Notes: generated by a model from the letters alone, not told the origin. 64,000 nucleotides of DNA from Bettongia penicillata ogilbyi (GCA_023548195.1 JAJHZJ010000808.1:248001-312000), one strand, 5' to 3'; positions 46,330-57,974 are shown, counted from the stretch's first letter. Program-made: numbers and translations.

Positions 46330-46500
46330 ACTTGAAAAGACTAGATGTGTTAGATAACATGGAAATGCTTTGTGTGACTTCCCATATATAATTTATATAT
46401 TACTTGCCTTCTCAAGTGGTGAGGAAGGGAGAGAACTTGGAACTCAAAACTTTAAAAAATGAATGTTAGAATTTTTAAAAATGTAACTGAGAAATTTTAA
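46330..46500 (+). mobile_element. L1 3'-end fragment
   Basis: 'aacatggaaatgctttgtgt gacttc', 'ttgccttctcaagtgg', 'gagaacttggaactcaaaac' and A-rich tail. Confidence 0.82.
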
Positions 46501-47374
46501 ACAAAATTCATAAAATATATTTTAAAATCCCACATGAGTTGTATGTGGAGCCCACTTTTCAGAACTCTACCTAAAGGCTTGGAAATGGGGCAGGAGGAAA
46601 TGGGAGTGACATTTCCTGTTGGTGGAAACTTTCCTTTAGAGAACTGTAAAGTTCCAATTACAATGTTCTCTAAATTCCTAGAGGATTTCAGTATTGACCC
46701 AAAGTCAAACTACGCAGAGTGCGTTGACTTGGACCTTGGTGATAGGGCTATGTGGGTAGGAGACAGAAGTATAGTTGAGTGAGGAAGTTGAAAGGAAGCG
46801 AGAGAGGAGGAGAGGAGAAATATGATGTTATGGGAAATACAAGGCAGGAAAGGTGAACTCCACACAAACACAAAGCATGCCTGTAATGACCCTTATGTTG
46901 ATGTTCTGCTTCGATACAGAGACCAGTGACTTCATTACCCCTTCACCCTCTAGTGGTTGTAAACTACGGTAACTAGTTTATAAAACTGCTTTCTTCACAA
47001 GGTATTGTTTCAAATATCTTCTCTGGATACACATGAAAATGTATCAAAAATGTAGATAGCTCTTCAATTCCAAGCTAATTCTCATTTGAAAGCTGACAGT
47101 GACTTTAGGAATGGAGGGAGGAGGACACTAAAAAGGGAAGCAGATATAAAATAAACCTAAATTTGGATTTGTCAATGCAAACTGACAAGGGGGGAGAATC
47201 AAGCCACATTTTTAAGAGTACAGTGCAGTAGAGAGAGAAAGAGAAATAATATTTGGATCCAGGTTTCTTGTGAGATATGGCCTGGTAATCAAGCTCCTCA
47301 AGCTACTGAGGAAGAATATCCTAGGTATGGTCTTCATTTCCCCTTCTCCCTGACTGAAGACATTTGTTAGGCAG
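46501..47374. other. Unique or unrecognised sequence
   Basis: Contains an 82-codon frame (46534-46782, +) without recognisable domain. Nothing else seen. Confidence 0.5.
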
Positions 47375-47599
47375 TTTTTTAAACAGTATTTTATTTTTTC
47401 CCCCAATAATATGTCAAGACAATTTTGAGCATTCATTTTTACATGATTTTGAGTTCCAAATATTTCTTTCTCCCTCCCTTCCTCTCTTTCAAAAATAGTG
47501 GGCAACTTGATACTGGTTATACATTTGCTGTTATGTAAAACATTTTCATATCAGTCAGTTTTGAAAGAAGAAACAGATGAAAAGGAAAAAAGCACAAAA

Positions 47600-48545
47600 A
47601 AAGAATGAAGTTAAAAAAAAGGTATGCTTTGATCTGCAGTCAGTGTCCAACAGCTCTTTATCTGAAAAGGGATAGCATTTTTCTTTGTGAGTCCTTTGTA
47701 CTTCTCTTGGATTGTTGTGTTGTGGGGATAACTGAGCATTCATAGTTGATCATCACACAATCTTGCTGATACTATGTATAATGTTTTCCTAGTTCTGTTC
47801 ACTTTGCTTTGCTTCAGTTCATACAAGTCTTTCCAGGTTTTTCTGAAATCTGCTTGTTCATCATTTCTTATTGCACAAAAGTATTCCATTACATTCATAT
47901 ACCATGATGTATTCAACCATGCCCCAGTTGATGGGCACCCCCTCAATTTACAACATTTTGCTACCATGAAAAGGGCTGCTATTAATATTTTTGCACATGT
48001 AAATCCCTTTTTTATGATCTCTTTGGGATACAGACTTATTGGTGGTATTTCTCAATCAAAGGGAATGCACAGTTTGGTTGTCCTTTAGGCATAGCTTCAA
48101 ATTATTTTCCAGAAAGGTTGGATCAGTTCACAAATCCACCAACAATGAATTAATGTTCCTGTTTTCTCATATTCTCTCCAACACTTACCATTTTTTCTGA
48201 TAGGTGTGGGGTGGTATTTCAGAATTGTTTTAATTTACATTTATCTAATCAAAAGTGATTTAGAGCACTCCTTCAAAAGTATAGATTTCATCTGAAAACT
48301 GTCTGTTCATATCCTTTGACCATGTATCAACTGGTCTTGTATTCTCATAAATGTGGCTCAATTCTCTTTGTATTTGAGAAACAAGATCTTTATCAAAGAT
48401 GCTTTCTGTAAAGATTGTTTCAAAGCTTTCTGCTTTCTTTCTAATCTTGGTTGCATAGATTTTGTTTGTTCAAAGACTTTAATTTAGTATAATCAAAATT
48501 ATGTATTTTATATTTCATAATATTCTCTATCTCTGGTTTGGCCAT
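47600..48545 (-). pseudogene. L1 ORF2 C-terminus and 3'UTR, decayed
   Basis: The minus frame at 47967-47740 reads SWYMNVMEYFCAIRNDEQAD, matching the conserved C-terminal 'ME-YY-AI-NDE' block of mammalian L1 ORF2p. Upstream sequence ('ggatcagttcacaaatccac', 'catatcctttgaccatgtat') is the usual L1 region. Stops and frameshifts throughout. Confidence 0.85.
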
Positions 48546-48549
48546 GAAC

Positions 48550-48960
48550 CTGTAACTCTCTTAATTTCTCCTTTAATGACTTGGATGCTATATCACTTGG
48601 TGCATATATGTTTAGTATTGATGTTATTTCATTGTCTATGGTACCTGTTAGGAAGAGGTCATTTCCTTCCTTATGTCTTTTAATTAGGTCTATTTTTGCT
48701 TTTCTTTTGTCTAAGATCAGGATTGCTATCCCTGCATTTTTTTTTACCTCACCTGAAGAAAAATAGATTCTGCTTCAGCCCTTTACCTTTACTTTGTGTG
48801 TGTCTCTCTGCTTCAAATGTGTTCTTTGTAAACAACATATTGTAGGATTCTGGTTTTTGTTCCACTCTGTTAAACCAGTTTCCGTTTTATGGGAGAGTTC
48901 ATCCCATTCACATTTACCATTACTATTATTAACTGTGTATTTCCCTGCAGCCTATTTTTC
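48550..48960 (-). pseudogene. L1 ORF2 endonuclease-domain remnant
   Basis: Read in pieces on the minus strand: NVNGMNSPIKRKL, a CCxQETH-like block now ILQYVVYKEHI, then SRETHTK, GIAILILDKRKAKIDLIKRH and SILNIYAPSD. These follow the order of the L1 apurinic-like endonuclease N-terminus. Catalytic residues are partly lost and several stops intervene. It ends at the deletion join at about 48545. Confidence 0.75.
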
Positions 48961-49539
48961 CTCCTGTTTATCCCCTTTCTCCTTTCACCCTTCCCCTCCC
49001 AACCAGTGTTTTGTTTCTGTTCACTGCCTTCCTCAGTCTGATCTCTTTTCTGTCAGTCCCCTCCCATTCCTTTACTTAATCTCCTCCCCTACTACTTACC
49101 TTGTCAGGTAAGATAAATATCTATATTCAACTACTTGTGTATAATATTTCCTCTTTGAGTCAATACTGATGAGAAGAAGGTTCAAGTAATGTTCATTACC
49201 CTCCTTCCTATCTTTCCCTCCATTGTAATAGGCTTTTCACACCTCTTCATGTGAAATAATTTACCTCATTCTACCTTTCCCTTCCTTCTGTATTCAATGT
49301 ATTCCTCTTTCTTATCCCTAAATTATTTTATGCGATTCTCTCAAATTCATCTTATATACATACCCTATGTATATCTTCCTTCTTGATGTACTATTGGTGA
49401 TAAGATTTTTAATAATTGCAAGCATCATCTTTCCATGTAAGGATTTTCAGCTTTATTGAATCCTTTATGCTTTCTTCCCCTTTTATCTTTTTAGGCTTCT
49501 CTTGGATCTTGCTTGGACATCATTTTTTTTTCATTTCTG

Positions 49540-50200
49540 ATCTTCACCATGTGTAAGCTTGATTTTTTTTATTCTTTATCATTGAATGACCATTTTCCCC
49601 CCTTGAAGATACTTAATGTGTCTGGATAGGTGATTCTTGGTTGTATTCCTAACTCCTTTGCCTTCAAGAATATCATGTTCCTTCTCCTCTGATTCTTTGA
49701 TGTTGCAGCTGCTAAGAAATGTGTAATTCTAACTGCAATACCGTGATATTTAAATTGTTTTTTCTTGTCACTTGCAGTATTTTTTCCTTGAAGTGATAGT
49801 TCTGAAATTTGGCTATAATGTTCCTTGGAATGTTTATTTTGGGATCTTTTTCCTGAGGTGATTAGTGGATTTTTTCAACACCAATTTTGCCCTCTGGATC
49901 CAGGCTATTGCAACAATATTTCTTCTATAATTTCTTGAAAGATGCTATTCAGATTCTCCTTTTGATTTTGACTTTCAGTAGTCCAATGTGTCTGACATGG
50001 TACCTCCTGGACTTAATTTCTACTTCAGTTGTTTATCCCATGAGAATTACATTTTCTTCTCTTTTGTCATTCTCTTCAATTTGATTGATTCTTGGTACTT
50101 CATATAGTCCTTAGCTTCTACTTGCCTGATTTTAATTTTCAAGGAGTTGTTTTCTTCAGTAGGGTTTTGTACTCCCCTTTCCACTTGTCCAATTGTACTT
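49540..50200 (-). pseudogene. L1 ORF1 remnant, C-terminal part
   Basis: Antisense of ORF1: C-terminal region at the left, RRM region around 49980, and the coil block VQNPTEENNSLKIKI around 50105-50170. Its N-terminal half resumes at 53178. Confidence 0.75.
50192..50200. repeat. Left target-site duplication of the composite insertion
   Basis: ATTGTACTT, repeated at 53178-53186. Host ORF1 aligned to other copies is continuous if one repeat and 50201-53177 are removed. Confidence 0.75.
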
Positions 50201-53177
50201 GTTTTCATCCTTCATTCTTTACTCAAAGAATATAAGTGCTTTCTTTGGAGGTGGATAGTATGTTTCATCATTAGTGCTTTGGGATTGTGTTAGATCATTG
50301 TACTGCTGAGAATAGCTACGTCATTGATAATTCATCCTTATACAATATTGTTGTTACTGTCCTCAGCACTCTCCTGGTTCTGTTCACTTCATTATGCATC
50401 CATTCATTTAAGTCTTTCAAGTTTTTTTTTTCTGAAATCATCCTGCTTATCATTTCTTTTTATTACTAATTTATTTATTTATTTTAAGTTTTCAACATTA
50501 ATGTTCACAAAATTTTGAGTTCCAAATTTTCTCCCCATCTCTCCCTTCCCCCCTCCACAAAACACCAAACATTCTGACTACTCCTTCCACCAATCTACCC
50601 ACCCTTCTAACATCCCTCCCTTCCCTTATCCCCATCTTCTCTTTTGTCCTATAGGGTAAGATAAATTTCTATACCCCATTACTTGTGTTTCTTATTTCTC
50701 AGTTGTATATAGGAACAATATTCAAAATCTGCTGCTAAAACTTTGAGATTAAACTTCTCTTCTTTCCTCCATCCCCACTCATCCCCACTGATAAGGCAAG
50801 CGATTCAATATAGGCTATATATGTGTAATTTTGTAAATGACTTCCATAATAGTCATGTTGTGTAAGAATAACTATATTTCCCTCCATCCTATCTTGCCCC
50901 CCATTTCTTCTTTTCTCTCTTTTGACCTTGTCCTTCCCCAAGAGTGTTTACTTCTAATTGCTCCCTCCTCTAATTTGCCCTCCCCTCCATCATCCCCCAC
51001 TCTGCCTATCTCCTTCTCCCTTACTTTCCTGTATTGTAAGATAAGTTTTCATACCAAATTGAGTGTGCATGTTATTCCTTCCTTCAACCAAATGTGATGA
51101 GAGGAAGCTTCACTTTTTCCTTCTCTCCCCTTTTCCCCTCCATTAAAAAGGCTTTTTTTTGCCTCTTTTATGAGAGATAATTTTCCCCATTGTATTTCTC
51201 CCTTTCTCCTCCCAATATATTCCTTTCTAACCTTTTAATTTTAGTTTTTTAGATACAATCCCTTCCTATTCAACTCACCCTGTAATCTCTCTCTCTGTCT
51301 TTGTCTCTCTCTCACAAAAGTTTCAAGAGTTGAAAATACTATCTTTCCATGTAGGAATGTAAACAGTTTAACTGTAGTAAGTCCCTTATGATTTCTCTTT
51401 CCTGTTTACCTTTTCATGGTTCTCTCGATTCTTATGTTTGAAAGTCAAACTTACTTTTCAACTCTGCTCTTTTCATCAAGAATGCTTGAAAGTCCTCTAT
51501 TTCATTGAAAGACCATTTTTTCCCTTAAAGTATTGTACTCAGTTTTGCTGGGTAAGGGATTCTTGGTTTTAATTCCAGTTACTTTGACTTCTAGAATATT
51601 ATATTCCAAGCCCTTCAATCCCTTAATATAGAAGTTGCTAGATCTTGTGTTATCCTGATTATACTTCCACAATACTCGAATTTTCTTTCTAGCTGCTTGC
51701 AATATTTTCACCTTGACCAGGGAACTCTGGAATTTGGTTACAGTGTTCCTAGGAGTTTCTATTTTTGGATCTCTTTCAGGAGGCAATTAGGGGTTGTTTC
51801 AATATTTATTTTACCCTCTGGCTCTAGAATATCAAGGCAGTTTTCCTTGATAATTTCATGAAAGATGATGTCTATGCTCTTTTTTTTGATCATGGCTTTC
51901 AGATAGTCCCATAATTTTTAAGTTGTCTCTCCCAGATTTATTTCCTAGGTCAGTTGTTTTTTTCCAATGAAGTATTCCACATTACCTTCCACTTTTTCAT
52001 TCTTTTTGTTTTGTTTTGTGATTTCTTAGTTTCGCATAAAGTCGTTAGCTTCCATTTGTTACATTCTAATTTTTAAAGAATTATTTTCTTCAGTGAGCTT
52101 TTGAACCTTCTTTTCCATTTGACTAATTCTGCTTTTTAAAGCCTTCTTCTCCTCATTGGCTTCTTGAACCTCTTTTGTCAATTGAGTTAGCCTATTTTTA
52201 AAGGTGTTATTTTTTGCAGCATTTTTAGTAAGCTGTTGACTCACTTTTCATGCTTTTCTTGCATCTCTCTCTTTTCTCTTCCCAATTTTTCCTTTACCTC
52301 TCTTACTTGATTTTCAAAATCCTTTTTGAGCTCTTTCATGGCCTGAGACCATTGAATATTTATTTTGGATGTTTGGGATACAGAAGCCTTGACTTTTTAT
52401 GTCTTTCCCTGATAGTAAGCATTGTTCTTCCTCATCTGAAAGGATGGAACAATATACCTGTTCACTAGGAAAGTAACCCTTTATACTCTTATTTTTTTCT
52501 CCCTTTTGGGGGCATTTCCCCAAACAGTTAGTTGACATTTGGGTTCTTTGTCAAGAGTAGGGTATACTCTGTAAGACCATAGTTCCTCCAAGGTGGCACA
52601 ATCAAGCCTTCACACTGATCTGGGAGCAACCAAGAACTTTTGTGCCCAGAATCCATGAGTAGTAGATTTTACTCTTTACAACAGCTTCACCTACAGTTCT
52701 GCCATGCCAGCACTCAGGGCTGAGATTAAGATCAGTTGTTCAATGCCCACTGCTGCCCACTGCAGCCTCTGCCAATGCTGCCTGGGGCCAGATCTATGGG
52801 AGGGACCCTGCTCCCTTCTTGGCCAGCTGAAAAAGCCCTCTCACTAACCTTTGGTGCCTCTGGGTTGAGGAATCTGTGAACCACTGCTGCAGCCACTGGG
52901 GATTCTGCCCCCAAGGCTTCCTACAGTCCTCCTCCCTGTGCCACAGGTGGTCAAGGCTTTCCTGGGCTGGGTTCTTCTCTGTGTCCAGTGTGACAGACCT
53001 TTCCTGTCAGCCTTCCAGGTCACCTTGGTCCAGAAGTCTCCTCAACTCTGTCTTTCTGTGGCTTCTGTTGCTTTAGAATTTGTTGAGAGTCATCCTTTAC
53101 AGGTATTTTTTGGGCTGTGAGGGAAGAGCTAGAGTATATGTGTCTTTCTACTCTGCCATCTTTGCTCTGCCCCCCCC
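50201..53177 (-). mobile_element. Composite insertion: HAL1 (class A) plus an L1 fragment at its 3' side
   Basis: One 9-bp duplication brackets the whole 2977 bp. The right 2.7 kb (50463-53177) is a HAL1: sense 5' end GGGGGGGGCAGAGCAAAGATGG, 5'UTR, broken ORF1 (52515-51417) and a 3'UTR with the usual ending and aataaataaataaa. The left 262 bp (50201-50462) is an internal piece of an L1 3' region ('ctcctggttctgttcacttc', 'ctgaaatcatcctgcttatc'), not a normal L1 end. This layout fits 3' transduction or template switching. Two independent insertions are possible but would need coincident ends. Confidence 0.72.
51417..52515 (-). pseudogene. HAL1 class A ORF1 remnant
   Basis: Starts MPPKGEKNKSIKGYF (ATG at 52515). 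Coil piece 52244-52059 (QLTKEVQEANEEKKALKSRI); C-terminal piece 51786-51502 (PPERDPKIETPRNTVTKFQ). Broken by frameshifts and stops. Confidence 0.85.
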
Positions 53178-53350
53178 ATTGTACTTTTTAAGTTTTCTTC
53201 AGTGGATTTTTTAATCTCCTTTCTGATTTGTCCAATTCTACTTTTTTAAAGTGGTTGTTTTCTTTGTTCTAAACTGTTGACTCTTTTTTCATAATTCTCT
53301 TGCATCACTCATTGTTTTTTGCCATTTTTCTTCTACCTCTCTTACATAAT
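53178..53350 (-). pseudogene. L1 ORF1 remnant, N-terminal coil part of the host L1
   Basis: Continues the ORF1 of 49540-50200: NYVREVEEKW and KENNHFKK-type heptads. Begins with the right duplication ATTGTACTT (53178-53186). Confidence 0.7.
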
Positions 53351-53928
53351 TTGAGCTCTGCACTGGTATGGAAAAGGCACAGTCTCAGGTTTCTTGTGTC
53401 AGGGGTGGTAGGTCCTGCTATTTACTTATTGCTACGATGATGTTGCCTTGAGGTCCACAGGAGACCCTCATATCTGATGTTGTGCTGAGGGCAAGGGATG
53501 GGCAGTGGCTGGTGCTGTTGGAGTCCATAGTTGTCTGGCAGTTTATCTGGTGCTGAACTGAGGTCTTAGTGCTCTTGTTGGGCATGTGCTGATTTTGGCG
53601 GGCGCATTTCTGTCTTTTCCCAGGGTTACACCGAGGCAAGTGGCAGTCTGGCCACTGGAGCCTTCCTGTTTGCCTGAGGTTAAGCTCAAGCATGTGGCAG
53701 TCTGGCTGCTAAAGGTTATATGTTTGCCCAGGGCTAGACTGAAGTACATGGTGGTTCACAGAACAGGAGTCTGCCTGTTCATCTGGCTCAGCTGACGAAC
53801 ATGCAGGGTCCTGGTTTTAGTGTTTGCATGCTCCTCCAAACTGGAAATCAGGATCTCCCACTGGTTGGCTGAGGTGGAGTTTGCTAGGATGCTTTCTGTA
53901 CTGGACTGAATTCCTCTTTTACTCAAGT
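53351..53928 (-). other. 5'UTR of the old L1 (47375-54970)
   Basis: Non-coding L1 leader, relatively GC-rich. The open frames here on both strands (68-91 codons) are not conserved in the other elements. Confidence 0.65.
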
Positions 53929-53944
53929 GAGACAGACCTTTCTT
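53929..53944. repeat. Left target-site duplication of a HAL1 3'UTR fragment
   Basis: GAGACAGACCTTTCTT, repeated exactly at 54795-54810. Confidence 0.95.
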
Positions 53945-54794
53945 TTCTTTTTTCTTTTTTCTTTTATTTCTAATTCATTTATTTATTTAACTTTTTACAT
54001 TCATTTCCACAAATTTTTGGGTTCCAAATTTTTTTTTCCCCTTTTATCCCCTCCCCCCACCCCAAATACCCCAAGCAATCTAATTTTCCCTATCTCCAAT
54101 CTGCCCTCTCTTCTGTCATCCCTCCCTTCTCTTGTCTCCATCTTCTCTTTTCTCCCGTAGGGCCAGATGACTTTCTATTCCTCATTAACTGTATGTCTTC
54201 TTTCCTAGTAGCAACAACAATTCTAAACAGTTGTTCCTAAAACTTTGAGTTCCAAATTCTCCCCATCTCTCCCTCCCCACCCATTCCCTTTGGGAAGGCA
54301 GGCAATTCAATATAGGCCATATCTGTGTAGTTTTACAAATGACTTCCCTGATAGTCGTGTTGTGTAAGACTAACTGAATTACCCTCCATCCTAACCTGCC
54401 CCTCATTGTTTCTCTTCTGTCTTTTGATCCTGTCCCTCCCCAAGTGTTGACTTCAAATTGCTCCCTTCACCCTTTGCCCTCCCTTCCATCATCTCCCGCC
54501 TTGCTTATCTCCTTCTCCCCCACTTTCTTATACTGTAAGATAGGTTTTCATACCAAAATGAGTGTGCATTTTATTCCTTCCTTTAGTCAAATGTGATAAG
54601 GGTAAACTTCTTGATTTTTTTTCACCTCTCCTCTTTTTCCCTCCACTAAAAAGTCTCCTACTTGCCTCTTAAATGACATATAATTACCCCCTTCCATTTC
54701 ACCCTCTTTCCTCCCACTACATTTCTCTCTCATCATTTACCTTAATTTCTTTTAAGATATGGTCCCATCCTATTCAATTCAATCTGTGCTCTCT
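53945..54794 (-). mobile_element. 5'-truncated young HAL1 (3'UTR only)
   Basis: About 850 bp nearly identical in layout to 21950-22782 of the intact HAL1, including the words 'ggcaggcaattcaatatagg' and 'gatagtcgtgttgtgtaaga'. Ends with a T-rich/TTTA left side (the A-tail) and is truncated at the right. Perfect 16-bp duplications flank it. It entered the 5'UTR of the old L1. Same young subfamily as 21923-24566. Confidence 0.92.
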
Positions 54795-54810
54795 GAGACA
54801 GACCTTTCTT
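54795..54810. repeat. Right target-site duplication of the HAL1 3'UTR fragment
   Basis: Exact copy of 53929-53944. The host 5'UTR resumes and ends at about 54970. Confidence 0.95.
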
Positions 54811-54974
54811 GCTCAGCTTCCAGATTCTCTGGCTAAAAGACTTATTGTCTTCTTTGATGGATCTGCTCTTCCAGGATTTGTTTAGGGGCACTATTTTATG
54901 GTTGTTTGGAGGTGATTATAGGAAGGTTGTGGCAATTTATTGCTTGTTCTACCATCTTGGTTCCTAGACACCCG

Positions 54975-55700
54975 TTAATGTTGTTTTGAAAACAAACCCA
55001 TCAAAGAAGGAAAGAGAAAAATTCACCTACTGGATGATTTAATGACTCAAGCTGCCTGGTTTGAGAGTGCTACCAAACCATCATACACTCAAAAACATGT
55101 ATGTTTCAACAGTGCCTCAATTTACTCATGATTTTATACACTGAATAAAAATGGCCTTTTTCAGTTAATCATAGTGATGTGATTGAAGTATTTTAATCTA
55201 TAAAGCTTGGTGAGTGAGGTCTCCAGACCAAGAAAATGAGGAAATTTTGAATCTATTTTTTGTTTATTTAGTTCATAATTAGGTTAAAGACAAAGAATGT
55301 GGAAATCAACTGCATCTCCCTCTATACCTGGTTAATATTGTGGCCTGAACAGGCCATTTCATGTCTCCTTTTAAAAAATTTACACTTAAGTAAAAGTGAG
55401 TCATTAATTTAAAAAAAAAGAGCTAATTTTTATTGTTTTAATATGATGAATAAAAGTAATGTGAATTATGAGTTTTCTTTATGAAAACTTCATTGGGTAC
55501 ACACTCCACATGAAGTGTGCTGTACAGACTTAGGTCTTTTTTCTTATAGTTCTTCCCTGGGAAGGTGCCAAAAAGAAAATAAAAACCCTGGGACTGAGTA
55601 ATTTCAAACATGACATTTACAGATAAGATGATCACATCATTGAATAATCATAAAATGAGGAAGGATTAGAAATACTACACTACTTAGACCCCTGTGAAAT
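54975..55700. other. Unique or unrecognised sequence
   Basis: Nothing recognised. Confidence 0.5.
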
Positions 55701-55950
55701 GCCTGGAGGTAGATCCAAAATGTCAGAGAAAAGGCACTTGCCTGAGCTTTTGCCCAAACCCCTAAGAACATTTTTAAATAATGCCTTAAAACAAATTCTG
55801 GAGCAGCAGAACCCACAGAAGGATGGGGGGAGGGTTTGAATAATTTTCCCTTCAAAGACAAATTAGAAGGCTGCAGGAAAGGTCTGATGCACCAGGATGA
55901 GACTGAAGTCAAGTCCAGTGCTGACTGTACCAGTGTACACTGGGCCTTAG

Positions 55951-55962
55951 AAACCTGCTTCC
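55951..55962. repeat. Left target-site duplication of the L1 insertion
   Basis: AAACCTGCTTCC; 57462-57473 reads AAAACTGCTTCC (11 of 12 match). Confidence 0.82.
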
Positions 55963-57461
55963 TATAACAGTGTGACAGAAACTGGGCATAGACCAATGCC
56001 TGACACCCTGCACAAGAATAAAGCCCAAATGGGTACATGATCTTGGCATAAAGATTGATATCATAAACAAATTAGTGGAGCAAGGAATAGTGTATTTATC
56101 AGATTTATGGAGAATGGAAAATTTTTTGACTAAACAGAAAACATTATGAAATGCAAAATGGATAGTTTTGATTACATTAAATTGAAGTTTTGCACAAACA
56201 AACCCAAGCAACCAAGATTGGGGGGAAGCAGAAAACTGGGAAAGAATTTTGGCAATTAGTGTCCATGATAAAGACCTCATTTCCAAAATATGGAGAGAAC
56301 TGAGTCAAATGTACAAGAATACAAATCATTCCCCAATTGATAAATGGTCAAAGGATATGAATTGACAGTTTTCAGAGGAAGAAATTAAAGCCATTTATAG
56401 TCATATGAAAAAATGCTCTAAATCACTATTGATTAGAGAGATGCAAATCTAAACAACTATGAGATACCACATCCCACCTATCAGATTGGCTAACATGACA
56501 AAAACAGGAAGAAGATAAATGTTGGAGAAGATATGGGAGAGTTAGAACACTAATTCATTGTTAGTGGAGCTGTGAGCTGATCCAACCATTCTGGAGAACA
56601 ATTTGGAACTATGACCAAAGGGCTACAAAATGTGTGTACCCTTTGACCCAGCAATACTGCTTCGCGGGCTGTATCCCTAAAAGATCAGAAAAATGGGAAA
56701 GGGTTCCACATGTACAAAAATATTTATAGCAGCTCTCTTTGTGGTGGCCAAAATCTAGAAATCAAGGGGATACCCATCAATTGGGGAATGGCTGAATAAA
56801 TTGTGGTATATGAATGTAATGGAATACTATTGTGCTATAAGAAATGATGAACAGGAAAACTTAAGAGAGACCTGGAAAGGCTTATATGAACTGATGCTGA
56901 GTGAAAGGAGTAGAACCAGGAGAACATCGTACACAGCAACAAACCCAGTGTAAGAGGAATTTTGCTGGTGGACTTAGAACTTCATTGCAAAGCAAGGACT
57001 TAAAAAATTCCCAATGGTCCCTTGAGGCATATGCCTTCAACATCCAGAGAAAGAACTATGAAATTTGATCGTAGAATGAAGCAGACCATTTTCTTTTGTG
57101 TTATGTTTTGCTTTGTTTTATGATTTCTCCCATTCATTTTGATTCTTCTATGCAACATGACTAAGGTGGAAATGTATTTAATAGGAATGTATGTGTAGAA
57201 CCTGTATAAAATTGTATGCTGTCTCGGGGAGGGAGTGGAGAGGTAGGGGGGAAAGAGGGGGAGAAAGGGGAAAAAATCTAAGACATATGGAAGTGATTGT
57301 AGAACACTGAAAACAAAATAATAAGAAAGAGAGAGAGAGACAGGGATGGAGGGAGGAAGGGAGGGAGGGAAGAAGGAAGAAAGGAAAGAAGGGAGGAAGG
57401 AAGGGAGTAAGGAAGGAAGGAAGGGAGGAAAGAAAGAAAAAGAAAAAGAAAGAAAAGAAAT
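55963..57461 (+). mobile_element. 5'-truncated L1: ORF2 C-terminus, 3'UTR and expanded purine tail
   Basis: 1.5-kb L1 starting inside ORF2. Conceptual words: FDYIKLK, RLANMTK, VPFDPAILLRGLYP and WLNKLWYMNVMEYYCAIRNDE, the conserved ORF2p C-terminus, with scattered stops. The 3'UTR follows with 'tgcaacatgactaaggtgga' and the G-rich block. The tail has grown into a GA/GGAA tract (57317-57461). It lies in the 5'UTR of a HAL1 class B. Confidence 0.9.
57317..57461. repeat. Polypurine (GGAA/GA)n tract
   Basis: About 145 bp almost purely A and G on the plus strand, grown from the L1 A-tail. Frames of Ser/Pro/Phe/Leu on the minus strand are artefacts. Confidence 0.95.
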
Positions 57462-57974
57462 AAAACTGCTTCCAAGGAGCAGGCCTTGACAGTGATTAAA
57501 TCAGCAGTGGCAAAGGCAGCTTCCAGAGTTCTCAGCACACAGACAGTAAGGGGGCATAAAACGATGGATTAGAAGGGTATTATAGGAGTCTCTTTGCTAT
57601 CACTGGGGGCAAGATTCTGTTGCTTTGCTCATACTCAGATCTCGGTTCAGTTACTGAGTGGCAATCCCAGGGTGAGGAGGAACAGTAGCACATCACAGTG
57701 TGTAGATCCAATGGATCAGGACCCTTCTCACACTTCCAAGGCAAAAAGTATCTTTGTGGTCACTCACGGACCAGAGCACAGGCCAAGAAAGCACTAAACA
57801 TACCTCTCCTTAGATCATACCACCTTGGAAGAACTGAAAACTTACAGATTCCAAGAAGTATCTCTGAAAATAACTGCACAAAACTATGGAAGCTTGGGAC
57901 AGTGTGCCCTCCACTCTGGAAGGAGAACCCTGTTTTAACAAAGAGATAAAAGTCAAGAAATAGACAGGGAAAAT

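Larger units (their letters stand above)
47375..54970 (-). mobile_element. Old L1 with internal deletion of the RT domain, carrying two later insertions
   Basis: Sense (minus) order: 5' end at about 54970 ('ctaggaaccaagatggtaga'); 5'UTR to about 53350, split by an insertion at 53945-54794; ORF1, split by an insertion at 50201-53177; a long inter-ORF region (about 48960-49540) homologous to HAL1 3'UTRs; a partial ORF2 endonuclease region (48550-48960); then a direct join at about 48545 to the ORF2 C-terminus and 3'UTR (48540-47375). The reverse transcriptase is absent. Hosting two insertions marks it as older than both. Left end approximate. Confidence 0.8.

Noticed and set aside
47375..54970. 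Possible intact L1 able to supply enzymes to the HAL1s
   Set aside because: The reverse transcriptase is deleted and the remaining ORF1 and endonuclease parts carry stops. No autonomous L1 lies in this window.
55637..56286. 133- and 125-codon minus-strand frames
   Set aside because: Antisense of the HAL1 class B 5'UTR and of the L1 insertion. No conservation with the sister copy at 33155.
57278..57538. Ser/Pro/Leu-rich 86-codon minus frame
   Set aside because: Translation of the polypurine tract.
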